Positions 35,731 through 44,271 of a stretch of 64,000 nt of DNA are shown here, piece by piece (the first letter of the stretch is position 1; the number at the start of each line of letters is the position of its first letter). Source of the DNA: Kribbella pratensis. GTDB taxonomy: Bacteria > Actinomycetota > Actinomycetes > Propionibacteriales > Kribbellaceae. The notes below the pieces were generated by a model. That model did no database searches. It was not told the DNA's origin and worked only from the letters and a program-made list of their open reading frames with translations. The position numbers and the translations under genes are program-made. The stretch is taken from positions 1,364,001 through 1,428,000 of the forward strand of contig NZ_SODU01000003.1 in assembly GCF_004366075.1 (NCBI RefSeq). Reading direction: 5' to 3'.

Positions 35731-36714
35731 TCAGCGGTAGCTCAGGTGCTGGGCTACTTCGGTGGCCCAGTAGGTGAGGATGGTGTCGGCGCCGGCTCGG
35801 CGGATCGAGGTGAGGGTTTCGAGGATGGCCTTGTCGCGGTCGATCCAGCCGTTGGCGGCGGCGGCCTCGACCATCGCGTACTCGCCGGAGATGTTGTACG
35901 CCGCGACCGGGACGTTCACGTGGTCGCGGATCTGGCGGACGATGTCCAGGTACGGCAGCGCGGGCTTGACCATGACGATGTCGGCGCCCTCGGCGATGTC
36001 GAGGTCGACCTCGCGGATCGCGTCGCGGGCGTTCGCGTTGTCCTGCTGGTAGGTCTTGCGGTCACCGGTCAGCGACGAGTCGACGGCCTCCCGGAACGGC
36101 CCGAAGAACGCCGACGCGTACTTGACGGCGTACGCCAGGATCACCGTGTCGATGAATCCGGCCGCGTCCAGCGCCGTACGAATGACGCCGACCTGACCGT
36201 CCATCATCCCGGACGGGCCGACGACATGCGCGCCGGCAGTGGCCTGCGCGACACCCATCTCCGCGTAGATCTTCAGCGTCGCGTCGTTGTCCACGCGCCC
36301 GGAGGAGTCCAGTACGCCGCAGTGCCCGTGGGACGTGAACTCGTCCAGGCACAGGTCCGACATCACCAGCAAGGAGTCACCGGCCTCGGACACCGCGTCC
36401 CGGATCGCGACGTTCAGAATCCCGTCCGGGTCCAGCGCACCCGACCCGACCTCGTCCTTCTCAGCGGGTACGCCGAACAGCATCACGCCGCCGAGGCCCA
36501 ACGAAGCCGCCTCGGCGACCGCCTTCCGCGCCGTGTCCCGGGTGTGCTGTACGACGCCCGGCATCGACTTGATCGCGATCGGCTCGCGGGCGCCTTCCCG
36601 GATGAACATCGGCAGGATCAGCTGCCGCGGCTCCAGCGAGGTCTCCGCGACCAGCCTGCGCACCGCCTCCGACGACCTCAGCCGCCGGGGCCTCACTTCC
36701 GGGAATCCAGGCAC
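35731..36714 (-). CDS. hemB: Porphobilinogen synthase (delta-aminolevulinic acid dehydratase)
   Basis: A 327-residue enzyme that condenses two 5-aminolevulinate molecules to porphobilinogen. The Schiff-base lysines are Lys198 (AYAVKYASAF) and Lys250 (VMVKPALPYLD). The metal-site segment reads DLCLDEFTSHGHCG: Cys122 and Cys132 remain, but the middle Cys of zinc enzymes is Asp124, a mixed site. It is the last gene of the rex-hemA-hemC-hemD-hemB run, 2 bp after hemD. Confidence 0.97.
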   Translation of the reverse strand: MPGFPEVRPRRLRSSEAVRRLVAETSLEPRQLILPMFIREGAREPIAIKSMPGVVQHTRDTARKAVAEAASLGLGGVMLFGVPAEKDEVGSGALDPDGILNVAIRDAVSEAGDSLLVMSDLCLDEFTSHGHCGVLDSSGRVDNDATLKIYAEMGVAQATAGAHVVGPSGMMDGQVGVIRTALDAAGFIDTVILAYAVKYASAFFGPFREAVDSSLTGDRKTYQQDNANARDAIREVDLDIAEGADIVMVKPALPYLDIVRQIRDHVNVPVAAYNISGEYAMVEAAAANGWIDRDKAILETLTSIRRAGADTILTYWATEVAQHLSYR

Positions 36715-36716
36715 AT

Positions 36717-38456
36717 TCAGCTCTTTCGACGAGAACCAGACCGACGTTCGGACGGGCGGGTGACCGGCTCGCCGGCCTCCACCATGGTGTCACGCCGATC
36801 CGCACCGAACCGGGCGAGGGCGTCGGCCAGCTCCTCGACGGACGGCGTCTCGGCCATCGCGTCGACCCGCAGGCCGTGCTCCTCGGCGGTCTTCAGCGTC
36901 GCCGGGCCGATCACGCCGATCACCGTCGACGCGTGCGGCTTGCCGGCGATGCCCACCAGGTTCCGCACGGTCGAGGACGAGGTGAACACGACCGCGTCGA
37001 ACTTGCCGGACTTGATCGCCTCGCGGGTCGGCGCGGGCGGCGGAGCGGCCCGGACGGTCCGGTACGCCGTGACGTCGTCGACCTCCCAGCCGAGATCGGT
37101 CAGGCCCGCGACCAGCGTCTCGGTGGCGATGTCCGCGCGCGGCAGGAACACCCGGTTGATCGGGTCCAGCACCTCGTCGAACGGCGGCCAGTCCTCGACC
37201 AGCCCGGCGGCGGACTGCTCACCGGACGGGACCAGGTCCGGACGGATGCCCCAGGCCCCGATCGCCTCGGCGGTCTTGTCGCCGACCGCCGCGATCTTCA
37301 GCCCGGAGAACGCCCGCGCGTCCAGCCCGTACTCGTCGAACTTCTCCCGGACCGCCTTCACCGCGTTGACCGAGGTGAAAGCAACCCACTCGTAGCGACC
37401 CTCGACCAGACCGCGGATCGCCTTGTCCATCTGCTGCGGGTTTCGCGGCGGCTCGACCGAGATCGTCGGGACCTCTTCGGGCATCGCGCCGTACCGACGG
37501 AGCCGGTCCATCAGCGGGCCGGCCTGGTCCTTGGTCCGCGGGACCAGGATCCGCCAGCCGAACAGCGGCTTGGTCTCGAACCAGGACAGCGTCTCGCGCT
37601 GCTCGACGACCGAACCGACCACGATCACGGCCTCGCCGGTCACCTTCGCGGCCCGCAGGTCGGTGACGATCGTCTCGAGCGTCCCCACCACGCTGGTCTG
37701 CGAGGTCGTCGTACCGCAGACCGTCGCCGCGACCGGGGTGGACGCGTCGAAGCCGGCCTCCACCAGCGCCGCGACTGTCTCCTTCAGCACCTCGGAGGCG
37801 TTCAGCAGGACGAGTGTCTGCTTCGGCTGCAGGCGGCTCAGGTCGAGCTTGTTCTCGGCGAGGTCGACGACGGTGACCTCGCGGTCGCCCTTCATGGTCA
37901 GCGGGATCCCGGCGTACGTCGGAACCGCGCTCACCTCGCTCACCCCCGGCACCACGTTGAACCCGATGCCCGCCTTCTTGCACGCGGCCGCCTCCTCGGC
38001 GCCGCTGGAGAAGGTGAACGGGTCGCCGGTCAGCAGCCGGACCACGTTCGCCGCGGACTTGGCCGTCTTCACCACCAGGCGGGCCCGGGCGGCGACCCGC
38101 AGCGCCCGGCTGCCCTCGGCGCCGGACCCGTCCACGACCTCGACGCCCGGCCTGCAGTAGGTCAGGAACGCGTCGTGTTCGGGGCCCTCGACAACGACCG
38201 CGTCGGCGTTCGCGAGCACGTCCCGGCCCGCCAGTGTCAGCAGCGCCGGGTCACCAGGGCCGACGCCGACGAATGTGACATGGCCGAGCGGTTTGGTCTG
38301 CTTGGCGGTACTGGTCGCGGCCTTCTGAGGTGCCGCGGTTGCGGCTGTCTTCGCGCTCACGTCTGCCTTCGCCCTCGTCGTTTTCCTGCTCGTCCTGTGG
38401 GCCGTCTTCTTGCCCTGCTGATGGGCCGCAGTGCTCGTGCCCTGTGCCGGTGTCAT
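36717..38456 (-). CDS. Uroporphyrinogen-III C-methyltransferase / uroporphyrinogen-III synthase fusion
   Basis: A 579-residue fusion. Residues 60-300 are a CobA/SUMT-type SAM methyltransferase (VGVGPGDPALLTLAGRDVL, LTGDPFTFSSGAEE, VVPGVSEVSAVPTYAGIPLT). Residues 310-555 are HemD, which closes the tetrapyrrole ring with inversion of ring D (GWRILVPRTKDQAGPL, FTSVNAVKAV, FTSSSTVRNL). The first 55 residues are a Lys/Ala/Thr-rich tail resembling histone H1 tails, unusual for this enzyme. The overlap with hemC is 4 bp. Confidence 0.95.
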   Translation of the reverse strand: MTPAQGTSTAAHQQGKKTAHRTSRKTTRAKADVSAKTAATAAPQKAATSTAKQTKPLGHVTFVGVGPGDPALLTLAGRDVLANADAVVVEGPEHDAFLTYCRPGVEVVDGSGAEGSRALRVAARARLVVKTAKSAANVVRLLTGDPFTFSSGAEEAAACKKAGIGFNVVPGVSEVSAVPTYAGIPLTMKGDREVTVVDLAENKLDLSRLQPKQTLVLLNASEVLKETVAALVEAGFDASTPVAATVCGTTTSQTSVVGTLETIVTDLRAAKVTGEAVIVVGSVVEQRETLSWFETKPLFGWRILVPRTKDQAGPLMDRLRRYGAMPEEVPTISVEPPRNPQQMDKAIRGLVEGRYEWVAFTSVNAVKAVREKFDEYGLDARAFSGLKIAAVGDKTAEAIGAWGIRPDLVPSGEQSAAGLVEDWPPFDEVLDPINRVFLPRADIATETLVAGLTDLGWEVDDVTAYRTVRAAPPPAPTREAIKSGKFDAVVFTSSSTVRNLVGIAGKPHASTVIGVIGPATLKTAEEHGLRVDAMAETPSVEELADALARFGADRRDTMVEAGEPVTRPSERRSGSRRKS

Positions 38457-39334
38457 GTTCGCTCCAGCAACTCGTTCGCCAGCGCCTTGCCGAGAGACAC
38501 CGGGTCGTCCACCGGCCCGTTCGCGGAGAGCCGCCGTACGCCGTCGTCCTGGCCGAGCGCGCCCCGCAGCCAGAGCTCGGGACCGTCCTCACCCTCGACC
38601 ACCTCGGCGAGGGCGCCGACCGGAGCCGTGCACCCTGCCTCCAGCGTGGCCATCAGTTGGCGTTCCGCCGTCACCGCCACGCGGGTCGCCGGGTCCTCCA
38701 GCGGGGCCAGCGCGGCCAGTACGCCGGTGTCGTCCGCGCGGCACTCGATGCCCAGGGCACCCTGTCCCGGCGCGGGCAGCATCTGGATCGGGTCCAGGGT
38801 CTCGGTCACCTCGGCGAGCCGGCCCAACCGGGACAAGCCTGCCCTCGCGAGCACCACGGCGTCCAACTTGCCGTCGGTGACCAAGCTGATCCGGGTGTCC
38901 ACGTTGCCGCGGATGCCGGTGCACTCGATGCCGAGGCCGAGCGCGTCGAGCTGCGCGGCGCGCCGTGCAGCGCCGGTGCCGACCAGGGCACCGCGCGGCA
39001 GTTCGCCGAGCGTCAGGCCGTCGCGGGCGACGAGCACGTCGCGCGGGTCCTCGCGGACCGGGATGGCACCGAGCGTCAGGCCGTCGAGCGGCGTGGTCGG
39101 CAGATCCTTCAACGAGTGCACGGCGATGTCGATCTCGTGGGCCAGCAGCGCGTCGCGCAAGGCGCTGACGAAGATGCCGGTGCCGCCGATCTGCTCGACC
39201 GGTGCGCGGTTCACGTCGCCGGTGGTCGTGATCAGGACCAGCTCGACCTCGTGACCGAGCGCGCGCAGCTGGTCGGCCACGATCGTCGACTGCGCGGTCG
39301 CCAGCTTGGAGCGGCGGGTGCCGAGCCTGATCAT
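38453..39334 (-). CDS. hemC: Hydroxymethylbilane synthase (porphobilinogen deaminase)
   Basis: A 293-residue enzyme that polymerises four porphobilinogens. It starts MIRLGTRRSKLATAQ; the substrate-binding APGQGALGIECR and dipyrromethane cofactor site EAGCTAPVGA (cofactor Cys) are both present. The start overlaps the hemA stop by 4 bp (39331-39334). Confidence 0.97.
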   Translation of the reverse strand: MIRLGTRRSKLATAQSTIVADQLRALGHEVELVLITTTGDVNRAPVEQIGGTGIFVSALRDALLAHEIDIAVHSLKDLPTTPLDGLTLGAIPVREDPRDVLVARDGLTLGELPRGALVGTGAARRAAQLDALGLGIECTGIRGNVDTRISLVTDGKLDAVVLARAGLSRLGRLAEVTETLDPIQMLPAPGQGALGIECRADDTGVLAALAPLEDPATRVAVTAERQLMATLEAGCTAPVGALAEVVEGEDGPELWLRGALGQDDGVRRLSANGPVDDPVSLGKALANELLERT

Positions 39335-40653
39335 GCCTGCTCACCTCCGGTCGCCTTCGAGTCGGCGCGGGTGTTGCTCGTCTCGGCCGGCGTCTTCGCG
39401 GCCGTGACCGCGTCCACGGTCGCCTGGTCGAGCGCGAACAGTTGCCGCAGCGCGTCGGCGTACGTCGGTCCGCCCGGATCGCCGCCGAGCTCCTTCACCC
39501 GGACCGTCGGGTTGTGCAGCACCTTGTCGACGACGCGGCGGATGGTCCGCTCGACCTCGTGCCGTTCGTGCTCGTCGAGCTCGGGCAGCCGGCGCTCCAG
39601 GCGGGCCAGCTCCGCGTCGACCAGCGAGCTCGCCATCGCCCGCAGCGCGACCACGGTCGGCGCCACCGAAGCAGCCCGGCGGGTCGCCTCGAACGAACCG
39701 GTCTCCTCGCCGACGATCCGGCGTACCTCGTCGATGTCGGCCTGGCTGCCGCCCGCCGTACCGATCAGGTCGGCCAGCGTGATCAGGGTGACGCCGGGGA
39801 TCCGGGCCGCCTCGGGAGCGACGTCCCGCGGCAGCGCGATGTCCAGCACGCCGAGCGGCCGGCCGTCGGTCGCGCCGCGGATCGTCTCGGCGGTCAGTAC
39901 GACGCCGCGCGCGCCGGTGCACGACACGACCAGGTCGGCGTCGCGCAAGGCTTCGGGCACGTCTGCCAGGCGGATCGCCGTACCGCCGATCCGGTCGGTC
40001 AGCGCGACCGCCCGGTCGTAGTTGCGGTTGGCAACCGTCACGGTCTTCGCGCCGCCGTTGAGCAGCGTCTGGGCGGCCAGCGAGGCCATCGAGCCGGCGC
40101 CGACGACCAGTGCACGCCGGCCCGCGAAGCCGCCGACCGCGTCCAGCCCGGCCGAGACGACCGAGCGGCCGGCCGAGTCGATCCCGGTTTCGGTGCGGGC
40201 CCGCTTGCCGACCCGCAACGCGTGCTGGAACAGGGCGTTCAGGTCGGTGCCGACAGTCTCCAGGTCCTGGCCGACGCGCAGCGTCTCCTTCACCTGGCCG
40301 AGGATCTGGCTCTCGCCGACGACCATCGAGTCCAGCCCGACCGCGACCTGGAACAGGTGCGCGACCGCGCCTTCCTCGAAGTGCACGTAGAGGTGCTCGG
40401 CCAGATCCAGCAGCGGTACGCCGGTGACGTCGGACAGGATCCCGGTGACCTCGTCCATCCCTGCGTGGAACCGGTCGACAGTCGCGTAGACCTCGGTGCG
40501 GTTGCAGGTGGCAAGGACAGCGGACTCCGCGACGGCCGCGGAGTCCCGCACCGCCAGGGCCACCTTGGTGGCCGCGTCCGCGTCGAGCGCGACCCGCTCC
40601 AGTACGTCGATGGCAGCAGAACGGTGACTGATGCCGACAACCAGGTAACTCAT
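39331..40653 (-). CDS. hemA: Glutamyl-tRNA reductase
   Basis: A 440-residue NADPH-dependent enzyme, first step of C5-pathway haem synthesis. It has SYLVVGISHRSA at the N-terminus, the active-site Cys in LATCNRTEVYA, the Rossmann segment ALVVGAGSMASLAAQTLL, and a C-terminal dimerisation helix bundle. Together with hemC, hemD and hemB it gives the route from glutamyl-tRNA to uroporphyrinogen III, apart from hemL, which is not in the window. The start overlaps the rex stop by 4 bp, so Rex controls haem synthesis through cotranscription. Confidence 0.97.
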   Translation of the reverse strand: MSYLVVGISHRSAAIDVLERVALDADAATKVALAVRDSAAVAESAVLATCNRTEVYATVDRFHAGMDEVTGILSDVTGVPLLDLAEHLYVHFEEGAVAHLFQVAVGLDSMVVGESQILGQVKETLRVGQDLETVGTDLNALFQHALRVGKRARTETGIDSAGRSVVSAGLDAVGGFAGRRALVVGAGSMASLAAQTLLNGGAKTVTVANRNYDRAVALTDRIGGTAIRLADVPEALRDADLVVSCTGARGVVLTAETIRGATDGRPLGVLDIALPRDVAPEAARIPGVTLITLADLIGTAGGSQADIDEVRRIVGEETGSFEATRRAASVAPTVVALRAMASSLVDAELARLERRLPELDEHERHEVERTIRRVVDKVLHNPTVRVKELGGDPGGPTYADALRQLFALDQATVDAVTAAKTPAETSNTRADSKATGGEQA

Positions 40654-41405
40654 GCGCCGACACCTCCCCCGACACTCGGGAGATCCGGCATACCGTTCAG
40701 CGCTGGTAGTTCGGGCACCTGGGGGAGCGCCGCCTCTCCGGACTTTCGTTGTTCGTGGTACGCCAGGATCTGCAGCTCGATCGAGAGGTCCACCTTGCGG
40801 ATGTCGACGCCGTCGGGCACGGACAGCACCACGGGCGCGAAGTTCAGGATGCTGGTCACGCCGGCGGCGACCAGCCGGTCGCAGACGTCCTGCGCGGGAC
40901 CGGCGGGCGTGGTGATGACCCCGATCGAGACCCGGTCGGCCTTGACGATGTCCTCGAGTTCGGCGAAGTCGCGGACCTCCATCTCGCCGATCCGCTCGCC
41001 GACCAGGGTCGGATCGGCGTCCAGCAGGGCGACGATCCGGAAGCCGCGGGTGCCGAAGCCGGAGTAGTTCGCCAGCGCGTGGCCCAGGTTTCCGATCCCG
41101 ACGATGACCACGGCCCAGTCCTGGGTGACGCCGATCTCGCGGGCGATCTGGTACCTCAGGTACTCCACGTCGTACCCGACGCCGCGGGTGCCGTAGGAGC
41201 CCAGGTAGGACAGGTCCTTGCGGAGCTTGGCCGAGTTGACGCCGGCCGCGGTCGCCAGGTCCTCGCTCGACGCGGTCGCGATGCCACTGTCCGAGAGCGC
41301 GGTCAGGGCCCGCAGGTAGACCGGCAAGCGCGCGACAGTCGCCTCGGGGATGCCGCGTTCGGTTCTCGTCGGCGGGCCGGGGCGACGGCTGCTGGCACGC
41401 GTCAC
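40650..41405 (-). CDS. rex: Redox-sensing transcriptional repressor Rex
   Basis: A 251-residue NADH-sensing repressor. The N-terminal winged helix contains ATVARLPVYLRAL, SSEDLATAAGVNSAKLRKDL and SYLGSYGTRGVGYDV; the NAD domain has VIVGIGNLGHALANY. The start is GTG 41405 with AGGAG 5 bases upstream. It is the first gene of the hem operon. A Rex-like operator overlaps its promoter. Confidence 0.97.
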   Translation of the reverse strand: MTRASSRRPGPPTRTERGIPEATVARLPVYLRALTALSDSGIATASSEDLATAAGVNSAKLRKDLSYLGSYGTRGVGYDVEYLRYQIAREIGVTQDWAVVIVGIGNLGHALANYSGFGTRGFRIVALLDADPTLVGERIGEMEVRDFAELEDIVKADRVSIGVITTPAGPAQDVCDRLVAAGVTSILNFAPVVLSVPDGVDIRKVDLSIELQILAYHEQRKSGEAALPQVPELPALNGMPDLPSVGGGVGA

Positions 41406-41458
41406 AATTCTCCTGGGAGCGGTTGGTTCACCGCGGTCTGACGGCCGGCGGCTCTCTT

Positions 41459-41487
41459 ACTCTAGGAGCTTGTGAACGTGAGAACAA
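41459..41487 (-). promoter_or_regulatory. rex-hem promoter overlapped by candidate Rex operator
   Basis: On the minus strand TTGTTC (41487-41482), 17 bp, TAGAGT (41464-41459) is a clear promoter for rex. The plus-strand segment TTGTGAACGTGAGAACAA (41470-41487) resembles Rex sites (TTGTGAA...ACAA) and covers the -35 and spacer. Autorepression by Rex is established in streptomycetes. Confidence 0.65.
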
Positions 41488-41505
41488 AATCGGCGGAAGT
41501 GACCC

Positions 41506-41784
41506 CTACCTCATCAGGGCCTTTCGCAGTCTGGCGGGGTCCACGCGCCAGAAGTCGTGTTGCTTCCCGTCCACGAACGTGACCGGGATCTGTTCGCCGT
41601 ACTGCGTGAACAACCGGTCGTCCTGCGTGATGTCCACCTCGGACCAGTCCGCGCCCACCTCGGCACAGACCGCGCGGATGACCTCCCGCGCGTCGTCGCA
41701 CAGATGACAGCCGGGCTTCCCGTACATCACCACACGACTTGAGGGACGCTGTGTTGTCTTGGTGCCCTCGCTTCGCTCGGTCAC
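41506..41784 (-). CDS. Glutaredoxin-family protein
   Basis: A 92-residue thioredoxin-fold protein with active site GKPGCHLCDDA (CxxC), cis-Pro in GEQIPVTFVDG and C-terminal DFWRVDPARL. This small actinobacterial glutaredoxin typically stands before hemA. The start at 41784 overlaps the acyl-CoA synthetase stop (ATGA), so it is cotranscribed with that gene rather than with rex. The next 100 bp carry the rex promoter. Confidence 0.9.
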   Translation of the reverse strand: MTERSEGTKTTQRPSSRVVMYGKPGCHLCDDAREVIRAVCAEVGADWSEVDITQDDRLFTQYGEQIPVTFVDGKQHDFWRVDPARLRKALMR

Positions 41785-43229
41785 CGGTCCGCCTCCCGGA
41801 GCCGGCCCTTCGCGACCTTGCCGGTGACCGAGTGCGGCAGGTTGTCCACCACCTCGATCTCGACCGGGCTCTTGAACCTCGCCAGCCGGCCCTCGGCGTA
41901 CTGGCGGACCGCGGCGATGTCGACCGATGCGTCCGGCGACGGCACGACGAAGGCCTTGACCGCCTCGCCGGTCTCCTCGGACGGTACGCCGATGACCGCG
42001 GCCTCCCGTACGCCGGGAGCGGCGACCAGCACGTCCTCCACCTCGCTCGGGAAGACGTTGAACCCGGACACGATGATCAGCTCCCGCAGCCGGTCGACCA
42101 GGAACAGGTCGCCGTCCGCGTCCAGGAACCCGACGTCGCCGGTCCGGTACCAGCCCTCCGCGTCGGGGCCGTCGACGCCGTCCGGCCAGTAGCCGGAGAA
42201 CAGGTTGCCGCCGCGGATCAGGATCTCGCCGGGGTCGTCGCCCTCGACGTCCTCGCCCTGCTCGTCGGCGATCCGGACCTCGACGTTCGGCAGCGGGCGG
42301 CCGACCGAGCCGGGCTTCGGCTCGGCCTCGCCCAGGGTCGTGGTGACACCCGGGGACGCCTCGGTCAGGCCGTACCCCTGGTGGACATGCAGCCCGGTGG
42401 CCCGCTCGAAGCGGTCCGCGAGCGCGCGATCCAGCGTGGACGCGCCGGTCAGCACGACCTTGACCGTCTTGAGCGCCTCCCGCAGATCGGAGCGGGCCAG
42501 CAGCGCGTTCAGTGCAGGCGGAGCGAGCGGCAGCCGTGTCACGCCGTACCGAGAGACCAGGTCGAGCGTTTCGTCGGGATCGAAGCGCTGCTCGACGACG
42601 AGCGCGGCGCCGGTGGCGACCGCCCAGCCGAGGACCGCGTTCAGGCCGAACGCGTGGAACATCGGGAGCACCCCGAGCACCACGTCCTCGGGCCCCATCC
42701 GGTCCTCGCCGAGCTCGCTGAGGTTCCGCACATTCGCCGCGAGGGCGCGATGGGTGAGCATCGCGGCGCGCGGATCTCCACTGGTTCCGGATGTGTAGAG
42801 CAGGACCGCGAGCGTCTCGGGATCTTTCGACGGCAGTAACGGAGCGTCACCCTGGAGCTCGTCGGGTGCCACCGTGCGGACGCCCTCGAACCGGTCCGCG
42901 AGCCCCGGTCCGGCGATCGCCAGCCGGGCTCCGGAGTGCGCCGTGACGGCCGCGAGCTCGGGTTTGGTGAGCCCGGTGTTCAGCGGTACGGCGACCAGCC
43001 CGGCCCGGAGAATGCCCAGGTAGGACGTGACGAACTCGATGCTGTTGGCAACCAGGAGCAGCACCCGGTACCCCGGCACCAGACCGGCCGCGGCGAGCCC
43101 CTGCGCGGTCCGGTCGACGGCCTGGTCGAGCTCGCTCCAGGTCAGCTGCCGATCCCCGTCGACCAGCGCGGGACGCTCGCCGTGCCGTTGCGCTGTGTTA
43201 CGAAGAATGTCCGCGAAATTCACGTTCAC
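41781..43229 (-). CDS. AMP-dependent acyl-CoA synthetase/ligase
   Basis: A 482-residue ANL-superfamily enzyme that activates a carboxylate with ATP to an acyl-CoA. Core motifs are LLYTSGTSGDPRAAML (P-loop), YGLTEASP, GWYRTGDVGFLDADGDL and the hinge/C-domain VSGFNVFPSEVE. The catalytic Lys sits in VTGKVAKGRL at the end. A fatty acid is the usual substrate of this class; specificity cannot be read here. The palindrome 37 bp upstream may be its operator. Confidence 0.92.
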   Translation of the reverse strand: MNVNFADILRNTAQRHGERPALVDGDRQLTWSELDQAVDRTAQGLAAAGLVPGYRVLLLVANSIEFVTSYLGILRAGLVAVPLNTGLTKPELAAVTAHSGARLAIAGPGLADRFEGVRTVAPDELQGDAPLLPSKDPETLAVLLYTSGTSGDPRAAMLTHRALAANVRNLSELGEDRMGPEDVVLGVLPMFHAFGLNAVLGWAVATGAALVVEQRFDPDETLDLVSRYGVTRLPLAPPALNALLARSDLREALKTVKVVLTGASTLDRALADRFERATGLHVHQGYGLTEASPGVTTTLGEAEPKPGSVGRPLPNVEVRIADEQGEDVEGDDPGEILIRGGNLFSGYWPDGVDGPDAEGWYRTGDVGFLDADGDLFLVDRLRELIIVSGFNVFPSEVEDVLVAAPGVREAAVIGVPSEETGEAVKAFVVPSPDASVDIAAVRQYAEGRLARFKSPVEIEVVDNLPHSVTGKVAKGRLREADR

Positions 43230-43492
43230 CAGGCGAGTCTGTCACGGCCGGGATCCGCTGCGGGAGCAACCGTCTTTCACAGAACGGTTGCAGCGGAGCG
43301 TAACCACCGATATACAGGTGACTTCGCGAGCGCGCTTCTGCTGAACCTCACACTGCAGAAACCCGCCCGCGAGCGGGGACCTTCATGCGCAATGCACTAC
43401 CCCCGACAGCAGGCTGCTCCGTCCCGCGGACGCAGTCCGCTGGCGCATTCGTGACCCATCGGACCGGACGGAAGGCGGCACGCCCCAGCCTG
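43230..43492. other. Non-coding spacer between acyl-CoA synthetase and sigma factor genes
   Basis: No gene is seen. It holds a perfect inverted repeat GCAACCGT (43266-43273) / ACGGTTGC (43284-43291) with a 10-base loop, which could be the operator or an early hairpin of the acyl-CoA synthetase transcript. A small hairpin GCGGAC/GTCCGC lies at 43426-43440. Confidence 0.5.
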
Positions 43493-43520
43493 TTGACAGC
43501 ACGTATCTGAGCAGTAACGT
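43493..43520 (+). promoter_or_regulatory. Strong sigma-70-type promoter of the sigma factor gene
   Basis: Consensus TTGACA (43493-43498), 16-bp spacer, TAACGT (43515-43520). Expected start about 43527, giving a leader of about 66 bases to TTG 43593. Confidence 0.65.
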
Positions 43521-43592
43521 TCAGTGCTGTCCCAGTCGCTGTGGCCATTCGCGGATGTGTCGAACGACGTGTCAGTTGAACGGGGAGAACAC

Positions 43593-44165
43593 TTGACCAC
43601 GCCGGAGCCAAGCCCGGACGGGATGAGACGTGCGGAGCTCGTCGATCGCGCCCAGGCCGGGGACGTCGGTGCCTTCGGTGAGCTGTACGACGAGTACTCG
43701 CTCACCGTCTATCGCTACATCTACGCACGGGTGTCGTCCTCGGCACTCGCCGAGGACCTGACCAGCGAGACCTTCGTTCGGGCGCTCCGCGCGCTGGACT
43801 CGTTCCGTTGGCAGGGCCGGGACTTCGGAGCCTGGCTGGTGACGATCGCCCGGAACCTGATCACCGATCACTACAAGTCGGGCCGGGTCCGGCTCGAGGT
43901 GGTCACCGACGAGATCGAGACCCACGACCGGCAGACCGAAGGCCCGGAGATCGACGTGCTGGCCGCGGCCACCGCCGAGGTCCTCCGGGACGCGGTCGCC
44001 GGCCTGCCCGACGAGCAGCGCGACTGCTTGACGATGCGGTTCTTCGCCGGTCTGTCGATCGCCGAAACGGCCAAGGCGCTGGAGAAATCCGAAGGCGCCG
44101 TGAAGCAACTCCAGCTGAGGGCCGTACGGCACTTGGCGAAGGTTATCCCCAAGGACTTGAGATGA
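43593..44165 (+). CDS. bldN: BldN-type ECF RNA polymerase sigma factor
   Basis: A 190-residue ECF sigma factor. Region 2 (residues 25-95) reads FGELYDEYSLTVYRYIYARV, AEDLTSETFVRALRAL and FRWQGRDFGAWLVTIARNLI; region 4 (130-185) reads LPDEQRDCLTMRFFAGLSIA and EGAVKQLQLRAVRHLAK. This closely follows streptomycete BldN as I know it, and the place beside rex-hemA-hemC-hemD-hemB is also where bldN lies there. The long N-terminal pro-sequence of streptomycete BldN is absent. The start is set at TTG 43593 with GGGGAG 5 bases upstream; GTG 43524 lies inside the transcription-start region. The anti-sigma gene follows, with a BldN-type promoter between. Confidence 0.85.
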   Translation: MTTPEPSPDGMRRAELVDRAQAGDVGAFGELYDEYSLTVYRYIYARVSSSALAEDLTSETFVRALRALDSFRWQGRDFGAWLVTIARNLITDHYKSGRVRLEVVTDEIETHDRQTEGPEIDVLAAATAEVLRDAVAGLPDEQRDCLTMRFFAGLSIAETAKALEKSEGAVKQLQLRAVRHLAKVIPKDLR

Positions 44166-44188
44166 GGCGGATGACAACGAACGTCTTT

Positions 44189-44217
44189 CGTAACCCGTCA
44201 GGGAGTTACCTCGTTTG
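44189..44217 (+). promoter_or_regulatory. Candidate BldN-dependent promoter before the anti-sigma gene
   Basis: CGTAAC (44189-44194), 17 bp, CGTTTG (44212-44217) resembles the sigma-BldN consensus CGTAAC-N16-CGTTGA. GAGGAG and ATG 44272 follow. In Streptomyces the anti-sigma gene rsbN likewise has its own BldN-dependent promoter. Confidence 0.6.
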
Positions 44218-44271
44218 CCTGGTGAGGACCTGTCGGTGACCCCGACTGGCCATTGAGGAGAACGAGAACTC

